Positions 27,058 to 36,235 of a DNA stretch of 50,243 nt are shown here, piece after piece. Origin of the DNA: Bacillota bacterium (GTDB taxonomy: Bacteria; Bacillota; Sulfobacillia; RBS10-35; Bu92). Under the pieces are notes generated by a model. The model saw nothing but the letters and a program-made list of their open reading frames with translations, searched no databases and was not told where the DNA came from. How positions within the stretch are numbered: the first letter of the stretch is position 1; each line of letters opens with the position of its first letter. A program made the position numbers and the translations under genes. The stretch covers positions 1-50,243 of the forward strand of contig JADBKN010000056.1 in assembly GCA_014896375.1 (NCBI GenBank), read 5' to 3'.

Positions 27058-29632
27058 CGCGGGCCGGCGCCGGGGAAACGGCCGCGGGCGGGGGGCGGCG
27101 TCCGTGCGTACATCGCGCGCGGGACGCCGGCCGCTGCAGCCGGAGGCGCCGCGCGGCGGGCTGCCGGCGGAGCTGGCGAGAGAGCTGGCGGGCATCGCCT
27201 GGCTGGGCTTGGCGGCGCTCCTCGCCGTCGCCCTGGCCTGGCCCGGGCGGGGGGTGCTGCTGGCCGCGCTGGCGCGCGGGCTGGCGTGGCTCCTCGGGCG
27301 GGCGGCGCCTCTCGTTCCGGCCGTGTGCGGCGTGGGGGGAGCGCTGCTCCTTCTCTCCGGGCGCGTCTGGCCGCAGCAGCGCGGCCGCGTGGCGGGCCTC
27401 GTGCTCGGCGCCGCGACGGCCGCCGCCTGGCTGCACCGCGGCCTGCCGCTGGACAAGGCCTTCGCGCTCGCGCCGCGGGGCGGCGGACTTGTGGGCGCGA
27501 CGATCTGGACGCTCCTCGCCCGCGCGCTCGGCGACGCGGGCGCCGTCGTGGTGCTCGTGACGGCGTCCTTCCTGGCCCTCGTGCTGGCCCTGCGCGTGCG
27601 CCCCTCCGCCGCCCTGCGCGCCGCCGGGCGCGCGCTGGCAGCGGCCGCGCGGCGGACAGCCGCCGGCCTGCGGGACTTCTTCTTTGAACCCGTGGAGGAC
27701 TCGCCGGCGGCGGAGGCCGCGGCGGGCGCCGAGGCGGCGGCGCGCCTGGATGCGGAGGCGGAGGTGGAGAAGGAGGACGGCTCCCGCGCGGCGGGCGACG
27801 GTCTCTCCGGGGCGGCGTTCGGCGCGGCGTTCGACGACCTGGACGGCCGCGACGGCGGCGGAGACCGGGCGGCGGCCGCCCCGGGAGGCGCCGCCGGCGG
27901 GCGGGCGGCGGGGCCGGAGGGGCACGGCGAGGCGGCGCTTGAGGAGGAGGCGGCCGCCGCGGCTGGAGCCGCCGGCCGCGCCGCCGGGGCCTCGCCCTCC
28001 GGGGGCGCCGCGCATGCGCCGGGCGCGGGGGCCGCGGCCGGGGTGCCCGGCACGGGGGCCGGCGCTGGCGCGGGCGCGGCGGCGCAGGCGGGCGGCGCGG
28101 CCGGCGCCGGGGGCGCGGCCGCCGCGGGGGCGGCCGGTGGCGAGCCGCGCCAGCTGTCCCTCGATGACGTCGAGCTCTACCGCCTGCCGCCGCTCGACCT
28201 CCTCCGGAAGCACGACCGCCGCGCCGCCCAGCGCGGCGTGCGCGACGGCGAGCGCGGCGCGCGCGCCCTCGAGGAGACGCTCGCGAGCTTCGGAATCCAG
28301 GCGCGGGTGGTGGGCATGGACCAGGGTCCGGCCGTCACGCGCTACGAGGTCCAGCCGGCGGCCGGCGTCAAGGTGAGCCGCATCGTCAGCCTGGCGGACG
28401 ACATCGCCCTTGCCCTCGCGGCCGCGGACGTGCGCATCGTCGCGCCCATCCCGGGGAAGTCGGCGGTGGGCATCGAGGTGCCGAACCGGGAGATCCGCAC
28501 CGTCTCCATCCGCGAAGTGCTGGAGCAGCCCGCCTTCCAGCGCTCGGCCTCGCGGCTCACGCTCGCCCTGGGCGAGGACGTCGCCGGCCAGCCGATCGTC
28601 GCGTCCCTGGAGCGCATGCTGCACGTGCTCGTCGCCGGCGCGACCGGCAGCGGCAAGAGCGTCTGCCTCAACACAATCCTCACGAGCATCCTCTACAAGG
28701 CGCGCCCGGACGAGGTGAAGCTCCTCCTCATCGACCCCAAACGCGTGGAGCTCTCCGTCTACAACGGCATCCCGCACCTTCTCGCGCCCGTCATCGCCGA
28801 CCCGAAACAGGCGGCGGGCGCGCTCCGCTGGGTGCAGCAGGAGATGACGAACCGCTACGAGCTCTTCGCGGACTGGGGCGTGCGCGACATCCATCGCTTC
28901 AACGAGCAGGCCCGCGCGAAGGGGCGGCGGCCGCTGCCCTTCATCGTCGTCGTCATCGACGAGCTCGCGGACCTCATGCTCGTGGCCGCCCGGGATGTGG
29001 AGGACGCCATCCAGCGTCTCGCCCAGATGGCGCGGGCGGCGGGCATCCACCTCATCGTGGCCACGCAGCGGCCGTCCGTGGACGTCATCACGGGCGTCAT
29101 CAAGGCGAACATCCCCTCGCGCATCGCCTTCGCCGTCTCCTCCCAAGCGGACTCGCGCACGATTCTCGACGGCGCGGGCGCGGAGAAGCTCCTGGGGAAG
29201 GGCGACATGCTCTTCCACCCGATCGGTGCGGCGAAGCCGATCCGTGCCCAGGGAGCCTACATCTCCGAGTCGGAACTGGAGGCGGTGCTGTCCTTTGTGC
29301 GCGCGCAGGCGGCGCCCGCGTTCGAGGCGGACGTGCTCGCCAGCGCGGCCGGCGCCGGCGACGACGAGGACGACCGCCACGACGATCTCTTCGAAGAGGC
29401 CGTGCGCGTCGTCATGGAGACGCGCCAGGCGTCCGTGTCGATGCTCCAACGGCGCCTGCGCGTGGGGTTCACGCGCGCCGGCCGGCTCATCGACATGATG
29501 GAGCGCCGCGGCTTCGTGGGCCCGCACCAGGGCTCCAAGGCGCGCGAGGTGCTGATCACGCCGGAGATGTTCGCGCGCGTCTTCGGCCGGCCGCCCGGCG
29601 AGCCGCCGGCCGACCCCCACTCCAAAGAGTGA
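27050..29632 (+). CDS. ftsK: FtsK/SpoIIIE-type DNA translocase
   Basis: Septum-anchored motor that pumps DNA. Of 860 residues, about 40-185 hold four hydrophobic segments. About 215-365 is a Glu/Ala/Gly-rich low-complexity linker. The motor follows, with Walker A GATGSGKS (530-537), [18 protein letters not shown], Walker [10 protein letters not shown] (D637/E638) and [19 protein letters not shown]. The C-terminal gamma winged helix ([20 protein letters not shown]) would read orienting DNA motifs. TTG 27050 has GGGAG nine bases upstream and overlaps uppP. Linkage to tepA-ylzJ matches spoIIIE, but a vegetative FtsK role cannot be excluded. Confidence 0.95.
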   Translation: MADAGRRRGNGRGRGAASVRTSRAGRRPLQPEAPRGGLPAELARELAGIAWLGLAALLAVALAWPGRGVLLAALARGLAWLLGRAAPLVPAVCGVGGALLLLSGRVWPQQRGRVAGLVLGAATAAAWLHRGLPLDKAFALAPRGGGLVGATIWTLLARALGDAGAVVVLVTASFLALVLALRVRPSAALRAAGRALAAAARRTAAGLRDFFFEPVEDSPAAEAAAGAEAAARLDAEAEVEKEDGSRAAGDGLSGAAFGAAFDDLDGRDGGGDRAAAAPGGAAGGRAAGPEGHGEAALEEEAAAAAGAAGRAAGASPSGGAAHAPGAGAAAGVPGTGAGAGAGAAAQAGGAAGAGGAAAAGAAGGEPRQLSLDDVELYRLPPLDLLRKHDRRAAQRGVRDGERGARALEETLASFGIQARVVGMDQGPAVTRYEVQPAAGVKVSRIVSLADDIALALAAADVRIVAPIPGKSAVGIEVPNREIRTVSIREVLEQPAFQRSASRLTLALGEDVAGQPIVASLERMLHVLVAGATGSGKSVCLNTILTSILYKARPDEVKLLLIDPKRVELSVYNGIPHLLAPVIADPKQAAGALRWVQQEMTNRYELFADWGVRDIHRFNEQARAKGRRPLPFIVVVIDELADLMLVAARDVEDAIQRLAQMARAAGIHLIVATQRPSVDVITGVIKANIPSRIAFAVSSQADSRTILDGAGAEKLLGKGDMLFHPIGAAKPIRAQGAYISESELEAVLSFVRAQAAPAFEADVLASAAGAGDDEDDRHDDLFEEAVRVVMETRQASVSMLQRRLRVGFTRAGRLIDMMERRGFVGPHQGSKAREVLITPEMFARVFGRPPGEPPADPHSKE

Positions 29633-29726
29633 CAGCCGTCCCGCAAAGCGGCAGCCGCGCATCCGGGCGGCGGCGCGCCCGGCGGCGCATACTACGCGCA
29701 AACGTCCGCGAAAGGGGGCGGCGCGT

Positions 29727-30791
29727 ATGCGTCAGATCGCGCGCCGGATGGCGGTCCTGGCCTTGGCCGCCGCGCTGCTGCCGGGGTGCACGCTCTGGAA
29801 CGGCAGCGTTCAAAAGAAGCCGCTGCAGAAGCCGAACGTCAACAACGTCGCCAACACCACGGGGCGGCTCATGGTGCTCGGGTTTTACGACGACCGCCAG
29901 GAGCCGAAGCGCGGCCAGATCCTGCAGACCGTGCAGCGCAACAAGGACGTCATCAGCGAGCTGGCGCCCTTCTGGTATCGCATCCGGAGCGACGGCAGCA
30001 TCATCGACGTGAGTGAGAACGACGTGCGTGATTTCGCGCGCAAGAACGGCATCCGGCTCCTGCCGCTCGTCACAAACGACAACGGCAACGATGCCTTCCT
30101 CAACAACCCCGCGGCGCGGGACCGGGCGATGGCGCGGCTGTTCGAGATACTGGACAAGAACAAGGATGTCTACGACGGTTTCAGCCTCGACTTCCAGCTC
30201 CTGAGCCCGACGACGCGCCCGGCTTTGACGGCGTTCGTCTCGCGCTTTTACACCGAGATCCGCAAGCGCAATAAGCGCCTCAACATCGATGTCATCCCCG
30301 CGGGCCAGCCGGATGACAAGAGCTCTCCGTACGATTACGCGAAACTGGCCCAGAACGTCGACCAGATCGTCCTCATGACCTACGACAACCACAGCGACGC
30401 GAGCCAGCCGGGACCGATCGCGCCCCTGGACTGGGTCCGCCAGCGCGTGCAGGCGGCCATCGCTTCGGGCGTGAAGCCGGGGCAGCTGGTGTTGGGCGTG
30501 GCGGCCTACGGCTACGACTGGGTCTCCGGCACCACGAAGGCCGAGACGGTGCGCATGAAAGACGCCCAGGCGCGCGTGGACGGCAAGGTGCAGCGCGCCG
30601 CCGACCTCTCGCCGCACTTCAGCTACACGGACAGCCAGGGCCGCACGCACATCGTCTGGTACGAGGACGAGGTGTCGGTGGCGAAGAAGGTCAAGCTGGC
30701 GCGGGACATGCGCCTGAAGGGCATCGCCATCTGGCGGCTCGGGTATGAGAACCAGAAGTACTGGGACGCGATCAAGGCGAACATCCGCTAG
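29727..30791 (+). CDS. GH18-like lipoprotein lacking the catalytic glutamate
   Basis: A 354-residue secreted protein with a lipobox (LLPGC, Cys21) and a glycoside hydrolase family 18-type barrel of the spore-cortex YaaH/SleL/YdhD kind (GRLMVLGFYDD, APFWYRIRSDGSI, VLMTYDNHSD, LGVAAYGYDWVSG, GIAIWRLGYEN). In active enzymes the barrel strand reads D-G-x-x-x-D-x-E. Here it is DGFSLDFQ, with Gln157 (codon CAG) in the acid/base position, so hydrolysis is probably lost or altered. ATG 29727 follows AAAGGGGG. It may bind glycans or peptidoglycan. A CATACTA box lies at 29688-29694. Confidence 0.8.
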   Translation: MRQIARRMAVLALAAALLPGCTLWNGSVQKKPLQKPNVNNVANTTGRLMVLGFYDDRQEPKRGQILQTVQRNKDVISELAPFWYRIRSDGSIIDVSENDVRDFARKNGIRLLPLVTNDNGNDAFLNNPAARDRAMARLFEILDKNKDVYDGFSLDFQLLSPTTRPALTAFVSRFYTEIRKRNKRLNIDVIPAGQPDDKSSPYDYAKLAQNVDQIVLMTYDNHSDASQPGPIAPLDWVRQRVQAAIASGVKPGQLVLGVAAYGYDWVSGTTKAETVRMKDAQARVDGKVQRAADLSPHFSYTDSQGRTHIVWYEDEVSVAKKVKLARDMRLKGIAIWRLGYENQKYWDAIKANIR

Positions 30792-30822
30792 GGACGGCGC
30801 GGCGCCCCCGCCGCACCGTCCC
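30791..30822 (+). terminator. terminator of the GH18-like gene
   Basis: GGGACGG-C-GCGGCG pairs with CGCCGC-A-CCGTCCC around a four-base loop, beginning at the stop codon. The following sequence is only moderately T-rich. Confidence 0.6.
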
Positions 30823-30854
30823 CGGCGCCTTCCTTCGGCCTTCTTTCATGAGAA

Positions 30855-30897
30855 AGCCAGAAAGAACAAGAGAAAGCGGCCGCCCCACCGCGGCCGC
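30855..30897 (-). terminator. terminator of the low-complexity protein gene
   Basis: Read on the minus strand, GCGGCCGC (30897-30890), loop GGTGGG and GCGGCCGC (30883-30876) form an 8-bp stem followed by a T-rich run (TTTCTCTTGTTCTTT). It lies about 32 bases after the stop at 30930. Confidence 0.6.
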
Positions 30898-30929
30898 CTC
30901 TCTATGCATCTTTCCGCACGCCCTCGCGC

Positions 30930-31628
30930 TCAGCGCAGGGAGAGCCACGTCCCCCAGGCACGCTGGCGCGCCTCCATGGGCCCGCCGCCCTCGCCGCGCC
31001 CGTCGTCTCCGCGCCCGCCGCGCCGGCCGTCCTCGCCCTGGCGGTCGACCTCCTCGCCCCTGGCGGAGCGGCCGCCCGTGGACTGGGCGAGCAGCTGTTC
31101 CATCTGCTTGGCGATCGTCTGCGTCTCGGCCAGCACAGTCTTGAGTTTCTTCAGGTTGTCGGCCAGCCGCTGCGTCAGCTCGGCCTCGTCGCCATTCCCC
31201 GCGCCGCCCGCGGCCTTTCCACCCTTGCCGCCCTGTTCCTGAGAGGCGTCGGCAGCCGGCCGCGCGTCCGCGCGCCCGTCCGCACGCCCGTCGCTGGCCG
31301 GCGGTGGAGCCGCCTGCCCGGGCGGGTAGCCGGGCAGGCCGGCAGGGACGGCGGCGGGCCACGCCATCCCGGGCGCAACGGGTGGAGCCGCGGGCCAGCC
31401 CGCGGCGGCCGGCCAGGCGGCAGAAGGCGCCTGGGGCGCCGCCCCGCGCGCGCCGTCCTGGGGCGCCCGGGGGCCTTCCTGCGGGCCCTGACCCTGGGCG
31501 GCGCCCATCATGCGGGCGAGTTCCTGCTGGATGAGCCAGCGCAGCTGCATCTCCATGGCGGGCGGCGCCGGCGGGGCCGTGGCGCCGCCGGGCATCGCCC
31601 ACTCCTGATACGGACGTTCATCCGACAT
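30930..31628 (-). CDS. Pro/Ala/Gly-rich protein with C-terminal coiled coil, unknown function
   Basis: The 232-residue product is not recognised. Residues 1-45 are less biased (ERPYQEWAMPGG, MQLRWLIQQELARMMG). About 46-140 is Pro/Ala/Gly/Gln-rich with WPAA and Arg-Ala-Asp-Gly repeats. About 150-185 (LTQRLADNLKKLKTVLAETQ then TIAKQMEQLLAQ) is a regular heptad-like helix. The tail is Gly/Arg/Asp-rich. There is no signal peptide or membrane segment. ATG 31628 is the first plausible start. It is convergent with the GH18-like gene and has its own terminator. A spore-coat or surface scaffold role is possible but unsupported. Confidence 0.6.
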   Translation of the reverse strand: MSDERPYQEWAMPGGATAPPAPPAMEMQLRWLIQQELARMMGAAQGQGPQEGPRAPQDGARGAAPQAPSAAWPAAAGWPAAPPVAPGMAWPAAVPAGLPGYPPGQAAPPPASDGRADGRADARPAADASQEQGGKGGKAAGGAGNGDEAELTQRLADNLKKLKTVLAETQTIAKQMEQLLAQSTGGRSARGEEVDRQGEDGRRGGRGDDGRGEGGGPMEARQRAWGTWLSLR

Positions 31629-31704
31629 GCGCGCCGTCCTCCCTGCCTGGTCTGCGGCCTAGTCTGCCGCAGGCCGCGGCCGGCTATCCGGCGCCGGGCC
31701 GGCC

Positions 31705-32556
31705 TCAGCGGCCCCGCACGCGCGCAGCGTACATCTCTTCCAGGCGGCGCGTGACCGGGCCGGGACGGCCGCTGCCCACCGGCCGCCCGTCGATGCGCAC
31801 GACAGGCAGGACTTCGGTCGTCGTGCCCGTGATGAAGGCTTCGTCGGCGAGGCTCAGCTCCTCCACGGTGAAGGGCCGCTCCACGACGGGGATGCCGGCT
31901 TCACGCGCGAGGGTCAGCACCACCTGGCGCGTGATACCCGAGAGAATCCACTCGCCCTCCGGGTGGGTGCGCAGCTCCCCGCCCCAGACGGCCATGAAGT
32001 TCGCGCTCGACGCCTCCGTCACCACAGCCCCGCGCACGAAGAGCGCGTCGTCCGCGCCGGCCTCGAGCGCCTCCTGCTTCGCCAGGCAGTTGAGGAAGAG
32101 GCCGATCGACTTCACATGGCAGAGGTGCCAGCGGCGGTCGGGCACGGTGATGAGGCTCGCGCCGCGCTCCTTCAATTCGGGGGCCGGCGGCCGGGCCTCG
32201 CGCGCGATCATGAAGACGGTGGGGCGCGGCTCCTTCGGGAACGCGTGGTTGCGCGGCACACCGCCGCCGCGCGTCACCTGCACGTAGATCGTGGCCTCCT
32301 GCAGCCCGCTGCGCGAGAGGAGCTCCAGGGCGGCCGTCTTGAGCTCGTCGACGGGCGCGGGCAGCGGCAGGCGCATGTACGCCGCGCTGCGCTCCAGCCG
32401 GTGGAAGTGCTCATCCAGGGCGAAGGGCCTGCCGCCGTAGACGCGCACCACCTCGTAGATGCCGTCCGCGAAGAGGAGACCGCGGTCCTCCACGTGGACG
32501 GTGGCCTCGCTGTGGGGGACGAACCGGCCGTTCAGATACACCAAGGGTTCGGACAA
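31705..32556 (-). CDS. dat: D-amino-acid aminotransferase
   Basis: PLP-dependent fold-IV transaminase predicted to make D-alanine/D-glutamate for peptidoglycan. The 283 residues show YLNGRFVPHSEATVHVEDRG, GIYEVVRVYGG, the D-AAT signature QVTRGGGVPRNHAFP (Arg102, His104), catalytic Lys149 in CHVKSIGLF, EASSANFM and GTTTEVLPV. The RNHxFP motif favours D-amino-acid over branched-chain substrates. TTG 32556 has GGGAGG at eight bases; GTG 32562 is nearer to it. It is divergent from the ridA-like gene, a sensible pairing since Rid proteins clear reactive PLP-enzyme intermediates. Confidence 0.9.
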   Translation of the reverse strand: MSEPLVYLNGRFVPHSEATVHVEDRGLLFADGIYEVVRVYGGRPFALDEHFHRLERSAAYMRLPLPAPVDELKTAALELLSRSGLQEATIYVQVTRGGGVPRNHAFPKEPRPTVFMIAREARPPAPELKERGASLITVPDRRWHLCHVKSIGLFLNCLAKQEALEAGADDALFVRGAVVTEASSANFMAVWGGELRTHPEGEWILSGITRQVVLTLAREAGIPVVERPFTVEELSLADEAFITGTTTEVLPVVRIDGRPVGSGRPGPVTRRLEEMYAARVRGR

Positions 32557-32730
32557 GCGCACGACCTCCCACGGAGCATTATGGCACCAACGCGGGTCGC
32601 CCGGGGCTCTCCTGCGGGCGCAACGCGGCCCGCCGGGCGGGCTCCGGCGGCCGGGCGGGCGCCGCTGTGGTAGAATATGCCTGCCCGCGCGGGCCGAACG
32701 CCGCGCGGGCGCACTGCGAGGAGGGTTCCG

Positions 32731-33201
32731 ATGGGAAGGATCGAAGCGCGTCTGGCTGAACTCGGCCTCACCCTGCCGCCGGTGCCGGCGCCCGTCGCGG
32801 CGTACGTGCCGGCGGTGCGCGCCGGGCGGTTCGTCTACACGTCGGGGCAGCTGCCTATGGTGGAGGGCCGCCTGGCCTACCAAGGCAAGGTCGGGGCGGA
32901 CCTCCCCGTGGAGGAGGGCTACCAGGCGGCGCGCATCTGCGCCCTGAACGCGCTGGCCGCGCTGCAGTCCGCAGCCGGCAGCCTCGACCGCGTGGAGCGC
33001 ATCGTCAAGGTCGTCGGCTTTGTGGCCAGCGCCCCCGGCTTCAACGAACAGCCGAAGGTGGTCAACGGCGCCTCTGAGCTCCTCGGCCAGGTGTTCGGGG
33101 AAGCCGGGCGGCACGCCCGTTCGGCCGTGGCCTGCAACGAGCTGCCGCTGAACGCCCCCGTGGAAGTGGAGCTCGTGGCGCTCCTGGCGGAGGGCGACTG
33201 A
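32731..33201 (+). CDS. RidA-family protein
   Basis: Predicted enamine/imine deaminase fold protein of 156 residues (the longer Rid subgroup). Motifs include [41 protein letters not shown] and the C-terminal [20 protein letters not shown], with the arginine that binds the substrate carboxylate in the family. ATG 32731 follows GAGGAGGG. A TAGAAT box lies at about 32673. It precedes the pseudouridine synthase gene by six bases. Confidence 0.88.
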   Translation: MGRIEARLAELGLTLPPVPAPVAAYVPAVRAGRFVYTSGQLPMVEGRLAYQGKVGADLPVEEGYQAARICALNALAALQSAAGSLDRVERIVKVVGFVASAPGFNEQPKVVNGASELLGQVFGEAGRHARSAVACNELPLNAPVEVELVALLAEGD

Positions 33202-33207
33202 CACCCG

Positions 33208-33978
33208 GTGCCGGAAGAGCGGTTGCAGAAGTTCCTCGCACGCGCGGGCGTCGCCTCGCGCCGGCGCGCAGAACGCATGATCGCCGCGGGGCGCGTGCGC
33301 GTCAACGGCGCCGTGGTGCGGGAGATGGGCGTGAAGGTGGACCCGCAGCGGGACCGCGTGGAGGTGGACGGCCGCGTCATCCCGGCCGCGCCGCCGCCGT
33401 TGCGGGTCGCCATGCTGCACAAGCCGCGCGGCGTGATCAGCAGCGCCCGGGATCCCCAGCGCCGCCGCACCGTGACGCAGCTCGTGCCCAGCGAGGAACG
33501 GCTGTATCCCGTCGGCCGGCTGGACTACGACAGCGAAGGGCTCATCCTCCTCACGAACGATGGTGACCTCGCCTTCGCGCTCACGCATCCCCGGCACCAG
33601 GTGCCGAAGACGTATCATGTGTGGGTGGCAGGCGCGGTGGGGGAGGAGGCCCTCCGCAGGCTGGCTTCCGGGTTGGAGCTCGACGGCCGCCGGACGGCGC
33701 CGGCTGTCGTGCGGCGCCGGCCGGACCTCGACCGCCCTGGGGAGACGGCGCTGGAGATCGAGCTGCGCGAAGGCCGCAAGCGGCAGATCCGGCGCATGTG
33801 CGAGGCGGTGGGACACCGCGTGCGGCGCCTGGTGCGCGTGGCTGTCGGCCCCCTCCGCCTGGGCGACCTGCCGCCGGGGCGCTTCCGCTGGCTCAGCGAG
33901 GCCGAGATCGCAGTCCTGCGCGCCGCGGCCGGCCTGCCTCCGGCCGCCGAATCGCGTGGAATGGAGAGATCCCCTTGA
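33208..33978 (+). CDS. rluB: rRNA pseudouridine synthase (RsuA/RluB family)
   Basis: Isomerises a uridine in rRNA, probably 23S. The 256 residues start with an S4 RNA-binding domain (RLQKFLARAGVASRRRAERM). The catalytic domain follows, with LHKPRGVISSARD, GRLDYDSEGLILLTNDG (Asp106), PKTYHVWVAG and EGRKRQIRRMCEAVGH. GTG 33208 lies just after the RidA-family stop. The stop overlaps the next start (TTGA). The exact target uridine is not visible. Confidence 0.93.
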   Translation: MPEERLQKFLARAGVASRRRAERMIAAGRVRVNGAVVREMGVKVDPQRDRVEVDGRVIPAAPPPLRVAMLHKPRGVISSARDPQRRRTVTQLVPSEERLYPVGRLDYDSEGLILLTNDGDLAFALTHPRHQVPKTYHVWVAGAVGEEALRRLASGLELDGRRTAPAVVRRRPDLDRPGETALEIELREGRKRQIRRMCEAVGHRVRRLVRVAVGPLRLGDLPPGRFRWLSEAEIAVLRAAAGLPPAAESRGMERSP

Positions 33979-35009
33979 CCGCGGAGATTCGCTCACTGGA
34001 AGACGTGCGCCGCTTCCCCTCCGGAGGCGCGGGGCGGCTGTGGTCCGCCACGCATGAAGAGATCCGCGCCGGCGCCACGGCGGACGTGTACTTCGTGAAG
34101 ACGATGGAGATCCTGCGCCACCTGGGCCTGCAGGATACACCCGTCGTGGCCGAGATCTTTCCCAGCCGGCCGGGCATCCTCGCCGGTCTCGGGGAGTGCC
34201 TGGAGCTCCTGCGCGGCCGCGACGTGCGCGTCTGGTCCCTGGACGAGGGCGATCCGTTCGCGGCCAAGGAAGTCGTGATGCGCATCGCCGGCCCGTACTC
34301 CGCCTTTGGCATCTATGAGACGGCGCTGCTCGGCATCCTCTCCTCGGCGAGCGCCTGGGCCACGGCCGCACGAGAGGTGAAGGAGGCGGCCGGGCCGGCG
34401 CCCGTCATCTGCTTCGGATCGCGCCATCTGCACCCGGCCGTCGCGCCCGTGATGGAGCGCGCCGCCCTGGTGGGCGGCTTCGACGGGGCGAGCAGCATCC
34501 TCGGCGCCAAGCTCGCCGGGCGGGAGCCGACGGGCACGATCCCGCACGCCTGCGTGCTCATCGTCGGCGACACGGTCACCGTGGCGCAGGCGTACGACGC
34601 CGTGGTGGACGCCGGCGAACCCCGCACCGTGCTCGTCGACACCTTCAAGGATGAGGCCGAGGAGGCGTTGCGCGTCGCTGCGGCGCTGGGCCCGCGCCTC
34701 TCCTCGATCCGCCTGGACACGCCTTCGGAGCGCGGCGGGGTCACGCCCGACCTCGTCCGCGAGGTGCGCGCGCGCCTGGACCAGGCCGGCTTCTCCCACG
34801 TGCGCATCTTCGTGAGCGGCGGCGTGACGCCGGAGCGCATCCCCGCCCTGAGGGAGGCGGGCGCCGCCGGGTTCGGTGTCGGCAGCTACGTCTCTTCGGC
34901 ACGGCCGATCGACATGACGATGGATCTTAAGGAAGTGGACGGCCGGCCGATCGCCAAGCGCGGCCGTATCCCGGGGGTGACGCCGAACCCGCGCCTCAAG
35001 CCGCGCTGA
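33975..35009 (+). CDS. pncB: nicotinate phosphoribosyltransferase
   Basis: Salvages nicotinate to nicotinate mononucleotide for NAD. The 344-residue protein is the short form of the family, with ATADVYFVKTMEILRHLG at the N-terminus, FGSRHLHPAVAPVMERAALV, GGFDGASSILGAKLAG, GTIPHACVL, VDTFKDEAEEAL, SGGVTPERIPALREAGAAGF-GVGSY and the C-terminal DLKEVDGRPIAKRGR. TTG 33975 has GGAGAGA upstream and overlaps the rluB stop. Confidence 0.92.
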   Translation: MTAEIRSLEDVRRFPSGGAGRLWSATHEEIRAGATADVYFVKTMEILRHLGLQDTPVVAEIFPSRPGILAGLGECLELLRGRDVRVWSLDEGDPFAAKEVVMRIAGPYSAFGIYETALLGILSSASAWATAAREVKEAAGPAPVICFGSRHLHPAVAPVMERAALVGGFDGASSILGAKLAGREPTGTIPHACVLIVGDTVTVAQAYDAVVDAGEPRTVLVDTFKDEAEEALRVAAALGPRLSSIRLDTPSERGGVTPDLVREVRARLDQAGFSHVRIFVSGGVTPERIPALREAGAAGFGVGSYVSSARPIDMTMDLKEVDGRPIAKRGRIPGVTPNPRLKPR

Positions 35010-35026
35010 GGAGCCGGGCCGGGGGC

Positions 35027-35070
35027 GGCCGGAAGACCGCCGGATGACGGCCGGAGGACGGCGGGATGAC
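35027..35070 (+). repeat. four tandem 11-bp repeats
   Basis: Units 35027-35037, 35038-35048, 35049-35059 and 35060-35070 follow the consensus GGCCGGADGAC with one to three changes each. They fill most of the gap between pncB and the next frame. Confidence 0.75.
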
Positions 35071-35078
35071 ACGCCCGG

Positions 35079-36161
35079 GTGGCGCGTAGGCTCAGGCGGG
35101 AGGCGATCCGCCTGGGCGCAGCGGCCGCCACGGACATCCTCGCCCTTTTGCCGCCGGGAGCGCTCCTCGCGGCGGCCGGCGCCGCCGCCCTGGGCCCGCG
35201 CCCGCAGGCGCGCGCCTGGCGCGCGGCCCCGGCACTGTGCGCGGCGGCCCTGGCGGCCGGGGTCTGGCTGGGCTGGCCGGGCGCCGGCGCGCAGGCCTTG
35301 GGAGGCGCGCTGGCCGTGGACGCCGCCGCCGTGCTGGCGGGGCTTCTTCTGGTTACGGCTGCCCTTGCGGAGCTCGCGCGCCGCGGGTGGCCGGGCGGCG
35401 CCTCCCAGGCGCGTGTGCTGGCGGCGGGCGCGGCCAGCGTGCTGGCCGCCATGGCGGGCCAGGCGGCCGTGCTCGCGGTCGCGGCGTTCGGCGGCGCCTT
35501 CGCTGCAACCGCCCGGTATCCTGCCTTCGCAGCGGGGCGGAGGGGCGCGCAGCGGCGGCCCGATCCCTGGCCCCTTCCGTTCCTTGCTTTCGCCCTCGCC
35601 GTGGGCGCTGTACGCGCGCGCCTGCAGTCCCCGGCAGCGGTGGCGGCGGCGGAGGCCACGAGCGGCGTCGCGGCCGGGGCCGTCATGCTCGCCTCGCTCG
35701 CCTGGTCCGCCTGGCGCCTCTGGCGCGATGGCGCCCGCGTGCCGGCGCGCCCGCGTGTCTTGGATGAGGCGGCGGCCGCCGCCGGCTGGACGGCGGCCGC
35801 ACTCGCGGTGCCGGCGGTGTCGCTGCCGGCGCTCGCCGTGCTGGCGGAGCGCTGCGCCACAACCGCCGTGCGGCCGTGGGTGCGCCGCGCGCGGCTCAGG
35901 CCGGCGGCGCGCCGCCGGCTCGATCGCGCCTGCGGCGCCTCGATGGCCGGCTGCCCGCCGCTGGCGGGCGGGGCGGCGCGCCTCTGGCTCGCATGGACGC
36001 TTTGGGCCCATGGCGCGCCGGTGTTGGCGTTCGCCGCCGTCGCGTCTTCAGGGTTCGCGGCGGCGCTCTTCCTCTGGCATTCACGTCAAGCATTTCCTTC
36101 TCGCTGCACGAGGGACTGCCGGCATGGAGCGCGAAATGGTGCGGGAACGCGGCCGTGCTAG
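35079..36161 (+). CDS. polytopic membrane protein, weakly NuoN-like
   Basis: The 360-residue frame is Ala/Leu-rich with about seven or eight hydrophobic segments, and its third codon positions are strongly G/C, as in its neighbours, which supports coding. The order DILALLPPGALLAAAGAAAL, a second segment, then ALAVDAAAVLAGLLLV recalls the start of NADH dehydrogenase subunit N, but later conserved residues are not evident, so this is weak. The last 25 residues (from SRQAFPSRC) are Arg/Cys-rich and may lie beyond the true end. GTG 35079 lacks a close ribosome binding site. It directly precedes fixCX. Confidence 0.5.
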   Translation: MARRLRREAIRLGAAAATDILALLPPGALLAAAGAAALGPRPQARAWRAAPALCAAALAAGVWLGWPGAGAQALGGALAVDAAAVLAGLLLVTAALAELARRGWPGGASQARVLAAGAASVLAAMAGQAAVLAVAAFGGAFAATARYPAFAAGRRGAQRRPDPWPLPFLAFALAVGAVRARLQSPAAVAAAEATSGVAAGAVMLASLAWSAWRLWRDGARVPARPRVLDEAAAAAGWTAAALAVPAVSLPALAVLAERCATTAVRPWVRRARLRPAARRRLDRACGASMAGCPPLAGGAARLWLAWTLWAHGAPVLAFAAVASSGFAAALFLWHSRQAFPSRCTRDCRHGARNGAGTRPC

Positions 36162-36235
36162 CATGGAGAAGGCGGCTTGCGCTCGTCCTCGCGCTCATGC
36201 ACGGAGCCGCCTGGAAGTCGGGAAGGAAGATCGTC

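Noticed and set aside
26828-29701. A 957-codon minus-strand frame opposite uppP and ftsK
   Set aside because: Shadow of ftsK; the composition is typical of antisense translation in GC-rich DNA.
32557-34371. Upstream extension of the aminotransferase frame on the minus strand
   Set aside because: Homology begins at the TTG/GTG near 32556-32562 and the extension is antisense to ridA-like, rluB and pncB genes.
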